A stretch of DNA of 64,000 nt from Pigmentiphaga kullae (GTDB lineage Bacteria; Pseudomonadota; Gammaproteobacteria; Burkholderiales; Burkholderiaceae_B), in the NCBI RefSeq assembly GCF_004216695.1, contig NZ_SGXC01000001.1, positions 2,356,001 to 2,420,000 of the forward strand, read 5' to 3'. The notes under the pieces are model-generated. The model saw nothing but the letters and a program-made list of their open reading frames with translations, was not told where the DNA came from and did no database searches. Shown here piece by piece: positions 44,663-52,873 of this stretch. The translations under genes were made by a program, and so were the position numbers. The stretch's first letter is position 1, and each line of letters begins with the position of its first letter.

Positions 44663-44685
44663 TTAGTTAACTAAACTAGTTGACA
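44663..44685. promoter_or_regulatory. Palindrome cluster and promoter between MarR and HpaC-type genes
   Basis: A perfect 12-base palindrome TTAGTTAACTAA (44663-44674) is followed at once by a second perfect palindrome AACTAGTT (44674-44681) and a consensus -35 TTGACA (44680-44685) for rightward transcription. No clear -10 follows at ideal spacing. The overlap of palindromes and -35 suggests direct repression by the adjacent MarR protein. Confidence 0.6.
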
Positions 44686-44759
44686 AATATATGTTGACGT
44701 AACTAGGATGCCGGAAACGGTTCGATGGAACCGTTGAAACGCCGACGACGGAGCCGTGC

Positions 44760-45287
44760 ATGAGTTGCGACGCGAACGATTTCAGGTCGGGCATGAGGCG
44801 CCTGGCCGCCGGGGTGACCGTGATCACCACGTGCCTGGAAGGACAGCTTACCGGCATGACGGCCACCGCCGTCTGCTCCCTGTCGGCATCGCCCCCCCGG
44901 CTGCTCGCCTGCGTCAACCTGCGCGGGGCCACCTACCGCTTCGCCAGCGCCAGCCGCCGCATGGCGGTGAACGTGCTGGCGCTGCACCAGGAACAGGTGG
45001 CGCGCGATTTTTCCAGCGCGGACAAGTGCCTGGACAAGCTCTTCGCCGATGCCGACTGGCGCGATGCCGACGGACTGCCCGTGCTGGGCAATGCCGCGGC
45101 GGTGTTCGAGTGCTTGGTCGAACAGATGCTGGTCATGGATACCCATGCTGTGCTGATCGGGTCGGTCGCGCGCGTCCATGTCCCGGATGCGGCGGCTCCG
45201 CTGTTGTACGTCGACGGCGCCTATGCCGCGCCAGTCGCACCTTCCTTCATTTCCACGAACGATCGCGTCATTCGGAGAACCGCATGA
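44760..45287 (+). CDS. Flavin reductase component of a two-component monooxygenase (HpaC-like)
   Basis: This 175-residue flavin reductase has the HpaC pattern: 'RRLAAGVTVITTCLEGQLTGMTATAVCSLSASPPRLLACVN' spans residues 13-53, with the FMN-contacting 'GMTATAVCSLS'. It would supply reduced flavin to the HpaB-like oxygenase encoded directly downstream, with which it overlaps by four bases. The ribosome binding site is GGAG. It is the first gene of the operon HpaC-HpaB-CMD-IPNS-Bug. Confidence 0.92.
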   Translation: MSCDANDFRSGMRRLAAGVTVITTCLEGQLTGMTATAVCSLSASPPRLLACVNLRGATYRFASASRRMAVNVLALHQEQVARDFSSADKCLDKLFADADWRDADGLPVLGNAAAVFECLVEQMLVMDTHAVLIGSVARVHVPDAAAPLLYVDGAYAAPVAPSFISTNDRVIRRTA

Positions 45288-46795
45288 ACATGCTTGTCTC
45301 GAGGTCGCCGGCCACGTCCGGTGGCTTGCGTACCGGGGCCGACTACATGGATGCCATACGCGCCGACGGGCGTACCGTTTACTACAACGGCGAAATCGTC
45401 CGAGATGTGACCCGGCACCCTGCTTTCCGCGGAGCGATTGCCTCGGTGGCATCGCTCTACGACCTGGCCGCGCACCCCGGCAACCGCGAGCGGATGACGT
45501 ACGAGGTCGACGCCTCGGGCCGCCGGGCGCTGCACTGTTACCGCGTGCCTCGGTCGGTGGAAGACCTGCGGGCCGCGCGCGGCATGTCCGCGGTCTGGGC
45601 CGAGGCGACCTGCGGACTGATGGGCCGAACGCCGGATCACGTGGCGGGATTCCTGTCGGGATTCGCCGCCAAGCCGTCGCTGTTCGCCGCTGGGGGAGAG
45701 GCATACGCCGGCAACGTCCAGCGTTTCTTCCAGTTCGCCCGCGATCGGCATCTTTATGTGTCCTACGCCATCGTGCCGCCGCAGATCGATCGCAGCAAAC
45801 CGGCGCACCAGCAGTCCGATCCGACCTTGTACGCGGGTGTCGTCGCCGAGCGGGACGATGGCATCGTTCTCAAGGGAGCACAGCAACTGGCCACGGGAGC
45901 CGTGCTGTCTGACTATGTCTATGTGAGTTGCATCCATCCCCTTCAGCCAGGGGACGAGAACCACGCGTTCGGCGTAGTCATCCCCATGAACGCTCCCGGG
46001 TTGAAGGTCTACAGCCGCAAGTCCTTCGCCCAGGCTGGCGACGCGCGCGACTACCCGCTGTCCGCCCGTTTCGACGAAACCGACGCGTTGCTGGTGCTCG
46101 ACGATGTGTTCGTACCCTGGGAGCACGTATTCATTCACCGGAACCTGGACGTGTGCTGGAACCAGTGGTGGAAGACCCCCGCGCATTCCTATGGCAACTA
46201 CCAGGCCCAGGTGCGCTATGCGACCAAGCTGCGCTTTCTGTTGGGACTGGCCAAGCGGGTGACCGAGATCACCGGCGTCGGTTCCATGCCGCCCGTGCGC
46301 GTGCAACTGGGCGAACTGGCCGCCCATGCCACGGTGGTCGAGCTGATGATCGACGCGCAGGAGACGCGGGCCACGATCGACGACGAAGGCGTGGTCTGGC
46401 CCGCGAAGTCCGCACTGTATGCGGTCATGTCGCTGCAGGGCGAACTGAATTCCCGCATGGTCGACATGTTGAGAGAGCTATCGGGTGGTTCGATGATCAT
46501 GTTGCCGCCGTCGCTGGCCGACTTCGATCATCCCGACGCGGCGCGTGACCTGGAACGGTACATCGCGTCGCCCGGTTATCCCGCGCGTGACCGGGTGGCG
46601 CTGTTGAAGATGGCCTGGGACTTGATCGGCAGCGAATTCGCTGGCCGCCATCAGCAGTACGAGAAGTTCTACGGCGGCGCGTCCTTCCTGGTCAAGCAGA
46701 ACATGTTCCGGACCTACGATTTCGATGCGGCCACGTCGCTGGTCGATCGGGCGCTTGCCGGCGTCGCACTTCCGGCCGACCGTGCCGCGGCTTGA
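45284..46795 (+). CDS. 4-hydroxyphenylacetate 3-monooxygenase-type oxygenase (HpaB-like)
   Basis: This 503-residue FADH2-dependent oxygenase has an acyl-CoA-dehydrogenase-like fold. Features are 'TGADYMDAIRADGRTVYYNGE' near residue 17, 'AIVPPQIDRSKPAHQQ', 'GIVLKGAQQLATGAVLSDYVYVS', 'VFVPWEHVFIHRNLDVC' and the late 'ELSGGSMIMLPPSLADF'. HpaB hydroxylates phenols ortho to the hydroxyl; relatives hydroxylate chlorophenols or phenolic side groups. The context (CMD-like and IPNS-like partners) is not the usual hpa pathway, so the substrate is open. Length agrees with the family. Confidence 0.92.
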   Translation: MNMLVSRSPATSGGLRTGADYMDAIRADGRTVYYNGEIVRDVTRHPAFRGAIASVASLYDLAAHPGNRERMTYEVDASGRRALHCYRVPRSVEDLRAARGMSAVWAEATCGLMGRTPDHVAGFLSGFAAKPSLFAAGGEAYAGNVQRFFQFARDRHLYVSYAIVPPQIDRSKPAHQQSDPTLYAGVVAERDDGIVLKGAQQLATGAVLSDYVYVSCIHPLQPGDENHAFGVVIPMNAPGLKVYSRKSFAQAGDARDYPLSARFDETDALLVLDDVFVPWEHVFIHRNLDVCWNQWWKTPAHSYGNYQAQVRYATKLRFLLGLAKRVTEITGVGSMPPVRVQLGELAAHATVVELMIDAQETRATIDDEGVVWPAKSALYAVMSLQGELNSRMVDMLRELSGGSMIMLPPSLADFDHPDAARDLERYIASPGYPARDRVALLKMAWDLIGSEFAGRHQQYEKFYGGASFLVKQNMFRTYDFDAATSLVDRALAGVALPADRAAA

Positions 46796-46822
46796 ACCGC
46801 CGGCCCTTATCTGGAGATATCC

Positions 46823-47209
46823 ATGGGTGAACGTTTCGACAAAGGCCTGGCCGTGCGCAAGCAGGTGCTGGGAGAGGCGCCGGTGGCGCAGCGGGTGAGC
46901 TCGGCGCAAGGCGAGCTGAACGCGGACTTGCAGCAATACCTGACAGAGTTCGCCTGGGGGGACATATGGTCGCGCCGACAGCTCAGCCTGCGCGACCGCA
47001 GCCTGGCGACCATCGCCATGCTTGCCGCGCAAAACCGGCCCACCGAGTTGAAGACGCACATCGGCGGAGCCATCAACAACGGCATGACGATGGAGGAAGT
47101 GGCCGAGGTATTCCTGCATGCGGCCGTCTATTGCGGCTTTCCGGCGGCGATGACCTGCATGCGGCTGGCCAGGGAGGTAGCGGCCGCCCGCGAGGGGGCG
47201 CCGGGCTAG
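46823..47209 (+). CDS. Carboxymuconolactone decarboxylase-family protein (PcaC-like)
   Basis: This 128-residue AhpD-like helical protein has 'LSLRDRSLATIAMLAAQNRPTELKTHIGGAINNG' over its middle and 'VFLHAAVYCGFPAAM' near residue 97, closely matching PcaC-type gamma-carboxymuconolactone decarboxylases. It lacks the AhpD CxxC redox pair, favouring a decarboxylase or lactone-acting enzyme. GGAG precedes the start. It lies 27 bases after the HpaB-like gene, with the Fe(II) oxygenase gene following. Confidence 0.9.
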   Translation: MGERFDKGLAVRKQVLGEAPVAQRVSSAQGELNADLQQYLTEFAWGDIWSRRQLSLRDRSLATIAMLAAQNRPTELKTHIGGAINNGMTMEEVAEVFLHAAVYCGFPAAMTCMRLAREVAAAREGAPG

Positions 47210-47272
47210 CGCATTGTCCAGGCTTCTTGTGTAGTCGGAGCGGGCGGGGCCCGCATTTGATTGGGGATGATC

Positions 47273-48304
47273 ATGGCCTTACCAGAGTTCAAGAAAGTCT
47301 TTGCCCACGAGGTGCCCGTCATCGACTTGTCAGTCCTGAAGTCCGGCGACCCGGCGGTGTACCGCGACATCGCTCATCGCATTGCCGAGGCCTCGCACAC
47401 CATGGGGTTCTTCTACGTCGTCAATCACGGCATGCCCGCGAGCCGTATCGACGCGATGTTCGACGTGGCCAGGCGATTCTTCGCGTTGCCCCTGGAAGAG
47501 AAGATGGCGATCCGGCTGGCGCTGTCCGACAAATATCGCGGCTATCTGCCGTTCAAGATGATGGGCGCGGATCCGAGTCTGAAGGGCAACCTGCACGAGG
47601 CCTTTCAGATCCATACCGAGTTGCCGCCGGATCATCCGGCCGTATTGGCGGGCAAGCCTCTTCATGGCGCCAACCAGTGGCCGGCATCCCTGCCCGAGCT
47701 CAAGGTTGCGATGCTCGATTACTTCCGCGACATGTCGGCGCTGTCGCAGACGTTTCTGCGTATGTTCGCGGTCGGCCTTGACCTGCCGCCGGATTCGTTC
47801 ACCCGCTATTTCCAGTGCCCCATGATGCAACTGCGCATCATGCATTATCCGCCCCAGGAACCCACGGAGTCGGGCGATCACCTGGGCACCCGGCCCCACA
47901 CGGATTCCGGGGCTTTCACCTTCCTTGCCCAGGACGAGGTCGGCGGCCTGGAAATCCTCAGCCCGGCGGGCGACTGGATCACCGTCCCGCCGCTGCGCGG
48001 CAGCTTCGTGATGAACATCGGCGAAATGATGAAGATCTGGACCGATGGCATGTATGCCGCCACGCCGCACCGCGTCATCAATCGCTACGGCCTGGAACGC
48101 TACTCCATGCCTTTCTTCGCCACGCCGGATTTCGATGCGGTGATCACGCCGCTGCTGTCCAACCCGGACCGGGAGAAGGCTGCCGAGATGCCCCGGTTCG
48201 CCACTTCGGTGGCCGGGGATCGTCCGATCACTTGCGGCGAGATCCTGACATATCTGTATGGCCGTATCTGGCCGTCGACCAAGGTGCAGCGCGTCGATGC
48301 CTAA
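47273..48304 (+). CDS. Isopenicillin N synthase-family Fe(II) oxygenase, copy 1
   Basis: This 343-residue double-stranded beta-helix oxygenase has iron ligands H209/D211 ('RPHTD') and H266 ('TPHRV'), and the 2-oxoglutarate-type R-x-S pair R276/S278 ('RYS'). The DIOX_N-like N-terminal half has 'GFFYVVNHG'. It would use Fe(II), O2 and probably 2-oxoglutarate to hydroxylate, desaturate or ring-open its substrate. I chose the start at 47273 because the paralogue at 52874-53884 begins with the same MALP; in-frame starts two and four codons upstream exist. It shares the HpaC/HpaB-type operon. Confidence 0.9.
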   Translation: MALPEFKKVFAHEVPVIDLSVLKSGDPAVYRDIAHRIAEASHTMGFFYVVNHGMPASRIDAMFDVARRFFALPLEEKMAIRLALSDKYRGYLPFKMMGADPSLKGNLHEAFQIHTELPPDHPAVLAGKPLHGANQWPASLPELKVAMLDYFRDMSALSQTFLRMFAVGLDLPPDSFTRYFQCPMMQLRIMHYPPQEPTESGDHLGTRPHTDSGAFTFLAQDEVGGLEILSPAGDWITVPPLRGSFVMNIGEMMKIWTDGMYAATPHRVINRYGLERYSMPFFATPDFDAVITPLLSNPDREKAAEMPRFATSVAGDRPITCGEILTYLYGRIWPSTKVQRVDA

Positions 48305-48347
48305 AGGGCAGGGACAGGGACAAACCAACTACGGAGTGTGTCGCATC

Positions 48348-49301
48348 ATGAAGAGCGTCAAATGGGCAGGGTTGTTCGCTGTACTGTTCTCTCTCGGTGG
48401 GCCGGCGGCGGCGCAGGACACGTATCCGGCGCGGCCGGTTCAACTGATCTATCCCTTTGGCAGCGGCGGAACGGACTCGTTGTTCCGGGTGTTCGCCATG
48501 GCGATGAGGAAGATCGGCGGAGAGCAATTCGTCTACATCAATCGCGAAGGAGCCTCCGGCGCGATCGGCGCCGCCTCGGTGGCCCGGGCGCAGCCCGATG
48601 GCTACACATTGATGATCGGTCCTTCCATCGTCATGACGAACCTGCCTTATACGCAGAAGGACCTGTCCTACACGTTCGATTCCTTCGACTTCGTCTGCCA
48701 ACTCAACGTCAATGCCTTCGTGCTTGCGGTACGCGCCGATTCTCCCTACAAGAAATTGGAGGATCTGGTCGAAGCGGCGCGCAAGCAGCCGGGGAAATTC
48801 AACTATGGGCATTCCGGAACCTATACCGACGTCCATCTCAACATGCTGACCTTGGCCAGGCAGGCGGGCATACAGGTGCAGGACATCGCCTATCGCGGCG
48901 ACGGCCCCAATCTGCTGCGGCTGTTGGCCGGCGATCTGGAGTTCACCATCAACTCGGTGGTGTCGGTGGCGTCCCGCAACGATGTCCGGCCCCTGGCGGT
49001 GTTCTGGGACCGCCGGCATCCCGCGCTGCCCGACGTGCCTTCCGTGGTCGAGCTGGGCTATGCCAATTTCTTCACCGGCTACCAGGGGCTGTATGCCCCG
49101 CGCGAGACGCCCAAGCCGGTGATCGCCAAGCTCGAGAGCATGTGCATCAAGGCGGTGCAGACCGAGGAATACCAGACGGCGGCTCAGAAACAAGGCGCGG
49201 CGGTGGTGCCCATGAGAAGCGCCGCCTTTGCCGCCGAGGCGCGCAAGAGCTACGAAACCAAGGGTTCGTTGTTCGCCGAGCTGGGGGTCAAGCCTCAATG
49301 A
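48348..49301 (+). CDS. Bug-family periplasmic receptor following IPNS-type oxygenase 1
   Basis: This 317-residue receptor has a signal peptide 'MKSVKWAGLFAVLFSLGGPAAAQ', with mature features 'YPARPVQLIYPFGSGGTDSL', 'PDGYTLMIG' and 'IAYRGDGPNLL'. The last replaces the usual 'PYKG' with 'YRGD', so it belongs to a different subgroup from the three receptors that follow in this region. Reading frames further upstream overlap the oxygenase and lack a signal sequence. It lies 43 bases after the oxygenase stop and probably ends that operon. Confidence 0.9.
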   Translation: MKSVKWAGLFAVLFSLGGPAAAQDTYPARPVQLIYPFGSGGTDSLFRVFAMAMRKIGGEQFVYINREGASGAIGAASVARAQPDGYTLMIGPSIVMTNLPYTQKDLSYTFDSFDFVCQLNVNAFVLAVRADSPYKKLEDLVEAARKQPGKFNYGHSGTYTDVHLNMLTLARQAGIQVQDIAYRGDGPNLLRLLAGDLEFTINSVVSVASRNDVRPLAVFWDRRHPALPDVPSVVELGYANFFTGYQGLYAPRETPKPVIAKLESMCIKAVQTEEYQTAAQKQGAAVVPMRSAAFAAEARKSYETKGSLFAELGVKPQ

Positions 49302-49351
49302 GGAAATAGGGGTATTCCAGAGGACGGCATCGTTCTTCTCGCAGGGATCGT

Positions 49352-49398
49352 TGACTAAAGGCAATAAAATAGGTAATTTGAGTACCATATTTTAGTCA
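49352..49398. promoter_or_regulatory. AT-rich regulatory region with inverted TGACTAAA repeats
   Basis: TGACTAAA (49352-49359) and its reverse complement TTTAGTCA (49391-49398) flank a 31-base AT-rich spacer, about 70 bases before the next Bug gene. The right part contains ACCATATTTTAGT (49384-49396), which recurs with one change at 53925-53937. This looks like a promoter with binding sites of a shared regulator. Confidence 0.5.
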
Positions 49399-49469
49399 TT
49401 GCTTTTTAGGTGGTATTTGGTGGCCGTGGATCATGGCCGCCAGCAACGATTCTCTCCCTGGAGAAACTC

Positions 49470-50453
49470 ATGCGTCTGTCTGGATGGTGGGTTCGTGGCG
49501 GTATCGCGTGTGTGTTCGCCGCCGCCTTCGGCACCGGGATGGCGGCCGACACCGCCTACCCGGACAAGCCTGTGCGGTTGGTGGTGCCATATCCGCCGGG
49601 CGGGTCGCTGGATATCATCGGCAGGGTGCTGGCGCAGAAGCTCACCAGCAGCCTGGGGCAATCGGTGGTCGTCGAGAACCGCTCCGGCGCCTCGGGAGCA
49701 ATCGGAACCCAGGCAGTCGCCAAGTCGAGTCCGGATGGCTACATGCTATTGATGGGATCGCCCACTCCGATCTCCATTCTTCCCAACATTTCCCCGGCCA
49801 TCCAGTACGACGCGAGCCACGATCTGGCGCCGGTCGGACTGGTGGCGACCGGTCCCCACGTTCTTGTCATCAACAGCCGTACGCCGGCTCGCGATGTCCG
49901 CGAGTTCGTTGCCTATGCCAGAAAGCAGGGACGGCCGGTGAGCTTCGGGACTTTCCTGGGATCGCCGCAGGATCTCGCGGGATATCTCTTCGCGAGGGAC
50001 ACGGGGCTTTCGCTGCAGCGAGTCTCTTACAGAGGCAGCGGCCCCGCGCTCAACGACCTGGCCAGTGGAGTGATCCAGTTCATGGTCGTCGAACTGGCTG
50101 CCGCGCTCCCGTTCGTCGAGAGCGGCCATGTGCGGGCCATCGGCATTGCCGCGGACAAGCGCAGTCCGGTGCTGCCCGACCTGCCTACCGTTGCGGAACA
50201 AGGATTGCCCGGGATCGAGAGCGGGGGGTGGTTTGGCGTGTTCGCAAGAGCGGGAACGCCCGAGCCCGTGCTCGACAAACTGTCACGCTCGCTGCAACAG
50301 GCCGTGGCTGATCCGGAAGTACGCGCCAGGCTGGCCAGCGTAGGGGTGACTGCGGCCACGAGCACGCGGCCGGAGTTCGCGGCCCATGTCGCCCGGGAAG
50401 GCGAACGATGGCGCAAGGCGGTGGCCGAGTTCGGCATCAAGCCTTCCGAGTGA
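49470..50453 (+). CDS. Bug-family periplasmic receptor (trio member 1)
   Basis: This 327-residue receptor has a signal sequence ending 'GTGMAADTAYP' (about residue 26), then 'VPYPPGGSLDIIGRVL', 'PDGYMLLMG', 'ISILPNI' and 'GGWFGVFARAGTPE'. It shares the segment order 'ISILP ... ATG ... FVAYARKQ' with the receptors at 51534 and 54061, so these three are close paralogues. The start at 49470 follows GGAG. It begins a Bug-TauD-Bug set under the regulatory region at 49352-49398. Confidence 0.92.
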   Translation: MRLSGWWVRGGIACVFAAAFGTGMAADTAYPDKPVRLVVPYPPGGSLDIIGRVLAQKLTSSLGQSVVVENRSGASGAIGTQAVAKSSPDGYMLLMGSPTPISILPNISPAIQYDASHDLAPVGLVATGPHVLVINSRTPARDVREFVAYARKQGRPVSFGTFLGSPQDLAGYLFARDTGLSLQRVSYRGSGPALNDLASGVIQFMVVELAAALPFVESGHVRAIGIAADKRSPVLPDLPTVAEQGLPGIESGGWFGVFARAGTPEPVLDKLSRSLQQAVADPEVRARLASVGVTAATSTRPEFAAHVAREGERWRKAVAEFGIKPSE

Positions 50454-50478
50454 ATCACTTCATTGCTGGAGTCCGTTC

Positions 50479-51498
50479 ATGTCCGAAATCTACGAGCAAC
50501 CGATTACTCATCCGGCCGCCTGGGTACGTGCCGATCTGGATATCTCCGGAGTCTGGACGCACCGTCTCGATGCGGACGACGTCGCCGAACTGGATACCGC
50601 GTTACGTGGCGTCAACCGCATGGGCCTGGATCTGGCGCACATCGGCCGCGATCGGTTCCCGCTACCCCGCCTGGCCGAGCGGCTCTCCGCCTGGGCCGAC
50701 GAAATCGAACGCGGCCGCGGTTTCGTGTTGGTCCAGGGTTTTCCCGCCCAGGCATACACGCCGCAGGACGTGGAGAAGATTTTCTGGGGGCTGGGATGTT
50801 ACCTGGGGCAGCCTGTCACCCAGAACCCCAGGGGGGAGTTGATGGGCCACGTCATGGACTACGGTCGTAAGTTCGGAGGGCTGGACGTTCGAGGTTATGA
50901 AACCAACGCGCATCTGCCATTCCATACGGACGGGTGCGATCTGGTGGGATTGATGTGCCTGAGAAAGGCAAAAGCCGGCGGGTTGAGCAGCATCGTCAGC
51001 GCGCTTGCGGTGCACAACGAAATACAGGCGCACCATCCGGAGTTCCTGCCGGTGCTGTATCGAGGGTTCCACTACATCAAGCGCGAGGCTGCCATGACCG
51101 ACGATCCGGTCACCGCCTCTCGCGTGCCCGTGTTCGGGCAGACGGACGGCATCGTCAGCTGCCGCTACATCCGTGCGCAGATCGAAGCCGCCTGTGCCCG
51201 TACCGGTACCTCCCTGTCCGCATTGGAGCAGGAAGCGCTCGATTGCGTGGACCAACTGGCCGCCGATCCCCGGTTGCATGTGGACATGGACTTGCAGCCG
51301 GGCGACATGCAACTGTGCAATAACTACACCATCCTCCACTCCCGGACGGATTTCGAGGACTGGGATGAGCCGGATCGGCGGCGGCATATGTTGCGGCTCT
51401 GGCTCAGCAGCCGCAACAGGCGGCGATTGGCGCCCGATTTTCCTCAGCACAACGGCTATGGCTTCGGGCAGATCGCCGAAGTGGCATTCGGTGGATGA
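50479..51498 (+). CDS. TauD/TfdA-family Fe(II)/2-oxoglutarate dioxygenase
   Basis: This 339-residue oxygenase has the facial triad H149-x-D151 ('PFHTDG') and H287 ('ILHSRTDF'), with 2-oxoglutarate-binding R306 ('RHMLRLWLS'). The N-terminal region has 'GFVLVQGFP' near residue 81. It resembles the gamma-butyrobetaine/TfdA-like branch used for ether, sulfonate or carbon hydroxylation. It lies between two paralogous Bug receptors with short gaps (25 bases before, 35 or fewer after), so all three genes are probably one unit. Confidence 0.9.
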   Translation: MSEIYEQPITHPAAWVRADLDISGVWTHRLDADDVAELDTALRGVNRMGLDLAHIGRDRFPLPRLAERLSAWADEIERGRGFVLVQGFPAQAYTPQDVEKIFWGLGCYLGQPVTQNPRGELMGHVMDYGRKFGGLDVRGYETNAHLPFHTDGCDLVGLMCLRKAKAGGLSSIVSALAVHNEIQAHHPEFLPVLYRGFHYIKREAAMTDDPVTASRVPVFGQTDGIVSCRYIRAQIEAACARTGTSLSALEQEALDCVDQLAADPRLHVDMDLQPGDMQLCNNYTILHSRTDFEDWDEPDRRRHMLRLWLSSRNRRRLAPDFPQHNGYGFGQIAEVAFGG

Positions 51499-51533
51499 CG
51501 CCGGGTTTCTCGACTTTCCCATGCGAGCGTGAC

Positions 51534-52514
51534 ATGTTCCTGAGACGACCGATCCTGAGCGCCATCATTGTCTTGGCCGGCGCCGCGGCAACTGCTCCCG
51601 CAACGTGTGCGGAAAGCTATCCCAGCCGTCCGATCCGCCTGATCGTTCCTTATGCGCCGGGCGGTCCCGTCGACGTGATCGGCCGGCTGGTAGCCCAGGC
51701 CTTGGGAGAGAGCGTGGAACACAACGTCTACGTGGACAACCGGCCGGGCGGTTCCGGGACGGTGGGCACGCTCGCCGCCATCCATGCGCAAGCGGACGGC
51801 TACACGCTCCTGATCGGATCGACCGCGACCATCTCCATCCTGCCTTCACTCAAGGCCAATGTCGGCTACGACCCGTTGCGCGACCTGATCCCCATCAGCG
51901 TCGTTGCCACGGGGGTCCATATCTTTGCCGTCAATCCCAAGGTACCGGCCGACGACATGAAATCGTTCGTCGCATATGCCCGCTCGCAATCCGTACCGCT
52001 TGCCGCGGCCGCTGGAGGGGCGGGAACGCCGGACGACCTGGCGCTCTATCTGCTCGAGAGAGAGGCGGGCATCGCGCTCTCGCATATTCCGTACAAGGGA
52101 ACGGGCCCGGCCATCGCCGACGTCGCCGCCGGGCACGTACCGGTCATTGCGGCCGATGCCTCGGCGCTTCTGCCTTTTCTCGAGGCCGGCCGCTTGAAGC
52201 CTCTGGGTATCGCCGCGATGCAGCGCAACCCCCTGGTTCCTAACGTGCCCACGCTCGATGAACAGGGGCTCAAAGGCGTCCAGAGCGGTGGCTGGTTCGG
52301 TGTCTTTGCCCCGGCGGGGACGCCCCCGGGCATCGTCCATGGTCTTTCCACCAGGCTGGCTGCCCAGTTGTCCAAGCCCGCCGTGCAAGCACGTCTGCAG
52401 GCGGCCGGTGTGCTGCCCGTCATTACCGACGCTTCGTCGGCCAAGGTTCGGGTGCAGCAGGAGACGGAAAAATGGCGCTCGCTGATCCGCAGCGCCAACG
52501 TGCGCGTGGACTGA
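51534..52514 (+). CDS. Bug-family periplasmic receptor (trio member 2)
   Basis: This 326-residue receptor has signal sequence 'MFLRRPILSAIIVLAGAAA' and cleavage near 'ATCAES'. Its mature part has 'VPYAPGGPVDVIGRL', 'ADGYTLLIGSTATISILP', 'HIPYKGTGPAIADVAAGH' and 'GGWFGVFAPAGTPPG'. It is closest to the receptor at 54061 ('GSTATISILP' and 'KGTGPxxADVAAGH' are shared). An ATG at 51495, overlapping the TauD stop, would add 13 residues before a normal signal peptide; the later start looks better. The gene is convergent with the DUF1330 gene, with a four-base gap. Confidence 0.92.
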   Translation: MFLRRPILSAIIVLAGAAATAPATCAESYPSRPIRLIVPYAPGGPVDVIGRLVAQALGESVEHNVYVDNRPGGSGTVGTLAAIHAQADGYTLLIGSTATISILPSLKANVGYDPLRDLIPISVVATGVHIFAVNPKVPADDMKSFVAYARSQSVPLAAAAGGAGTPDDLALYLLEREAGIALSHIPYKGTGPAIADVAAGHVPVIAADASALLPFLEAGRLKPLGIAAMQRNPLVPNVPTLDEQGLKGVQSGGWFGVFAPAGTPPGIVHGLSTRLAAQLSKPAVQARLQAAGVLPVITDASSAKVRVQQETEKWRSLIRSANVRVD

Positions 52515-52518
52515 GCGG

Positions 52519-52833
52519 CTAGGCCGCGCTGGCCAGTTCCCGCTCGGATACGCCATCGACCAGGACCACGCGGCAGCGGGTCACAGGTTGACGGATCGCT
52601 TTCGCTTCCGCGTATTCGGGGGAGTTCCACCAGCGCATGGCATGCTCGACCGAATCGAACTCGGTAACCACCATGCGGCGTACGTCTCCACTACCTTCCA
52701 GCAGCCTGGGGTCACCGCCACGTACCAGGTAGCGTCCCCCGTATTTCTGCTTGGACAGCGCGACCAGATGCAGATAGCGCTGCATCGGGCCGGTATCCAG
52801 CCATTCGATTTCACTGATCAGATAGCAGGCCAT
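52519..52833 (-). CDS. DUF1330-family protein
   Basis: This 104-residue alpha/beta ferredoxin-like barrel protein has the DUF1330 pattern: 'YLHLVALSKQKYGGRYLVRGGDP' near residues 20-42, 'VVTEFDSVEHAMRWWNSPEYAEAKAIR' near 55-81, and 'RVVLVDG'. The family is dimeric and of mostly unassigned role, often next to catabolic genes. It lies 40 bases downstream of IPNS-type oxygenase 2 in the same direction. Confidence 0.9.
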   Translation of the reverse strand: MACYLISEIEWLDTGPMQRYLHLVALSKQKYGGRYLVRGGDPRLLEGSGDVRRMVVTEFDSVEHAMRWWNSPEYAEAKAIRQPVTRCRVVLVDGVSERELASAA

Positions 52834-52873
52834 GTTCAGGCTCCTTGCGAGTCGATGGGGATCATGGAGGCGG

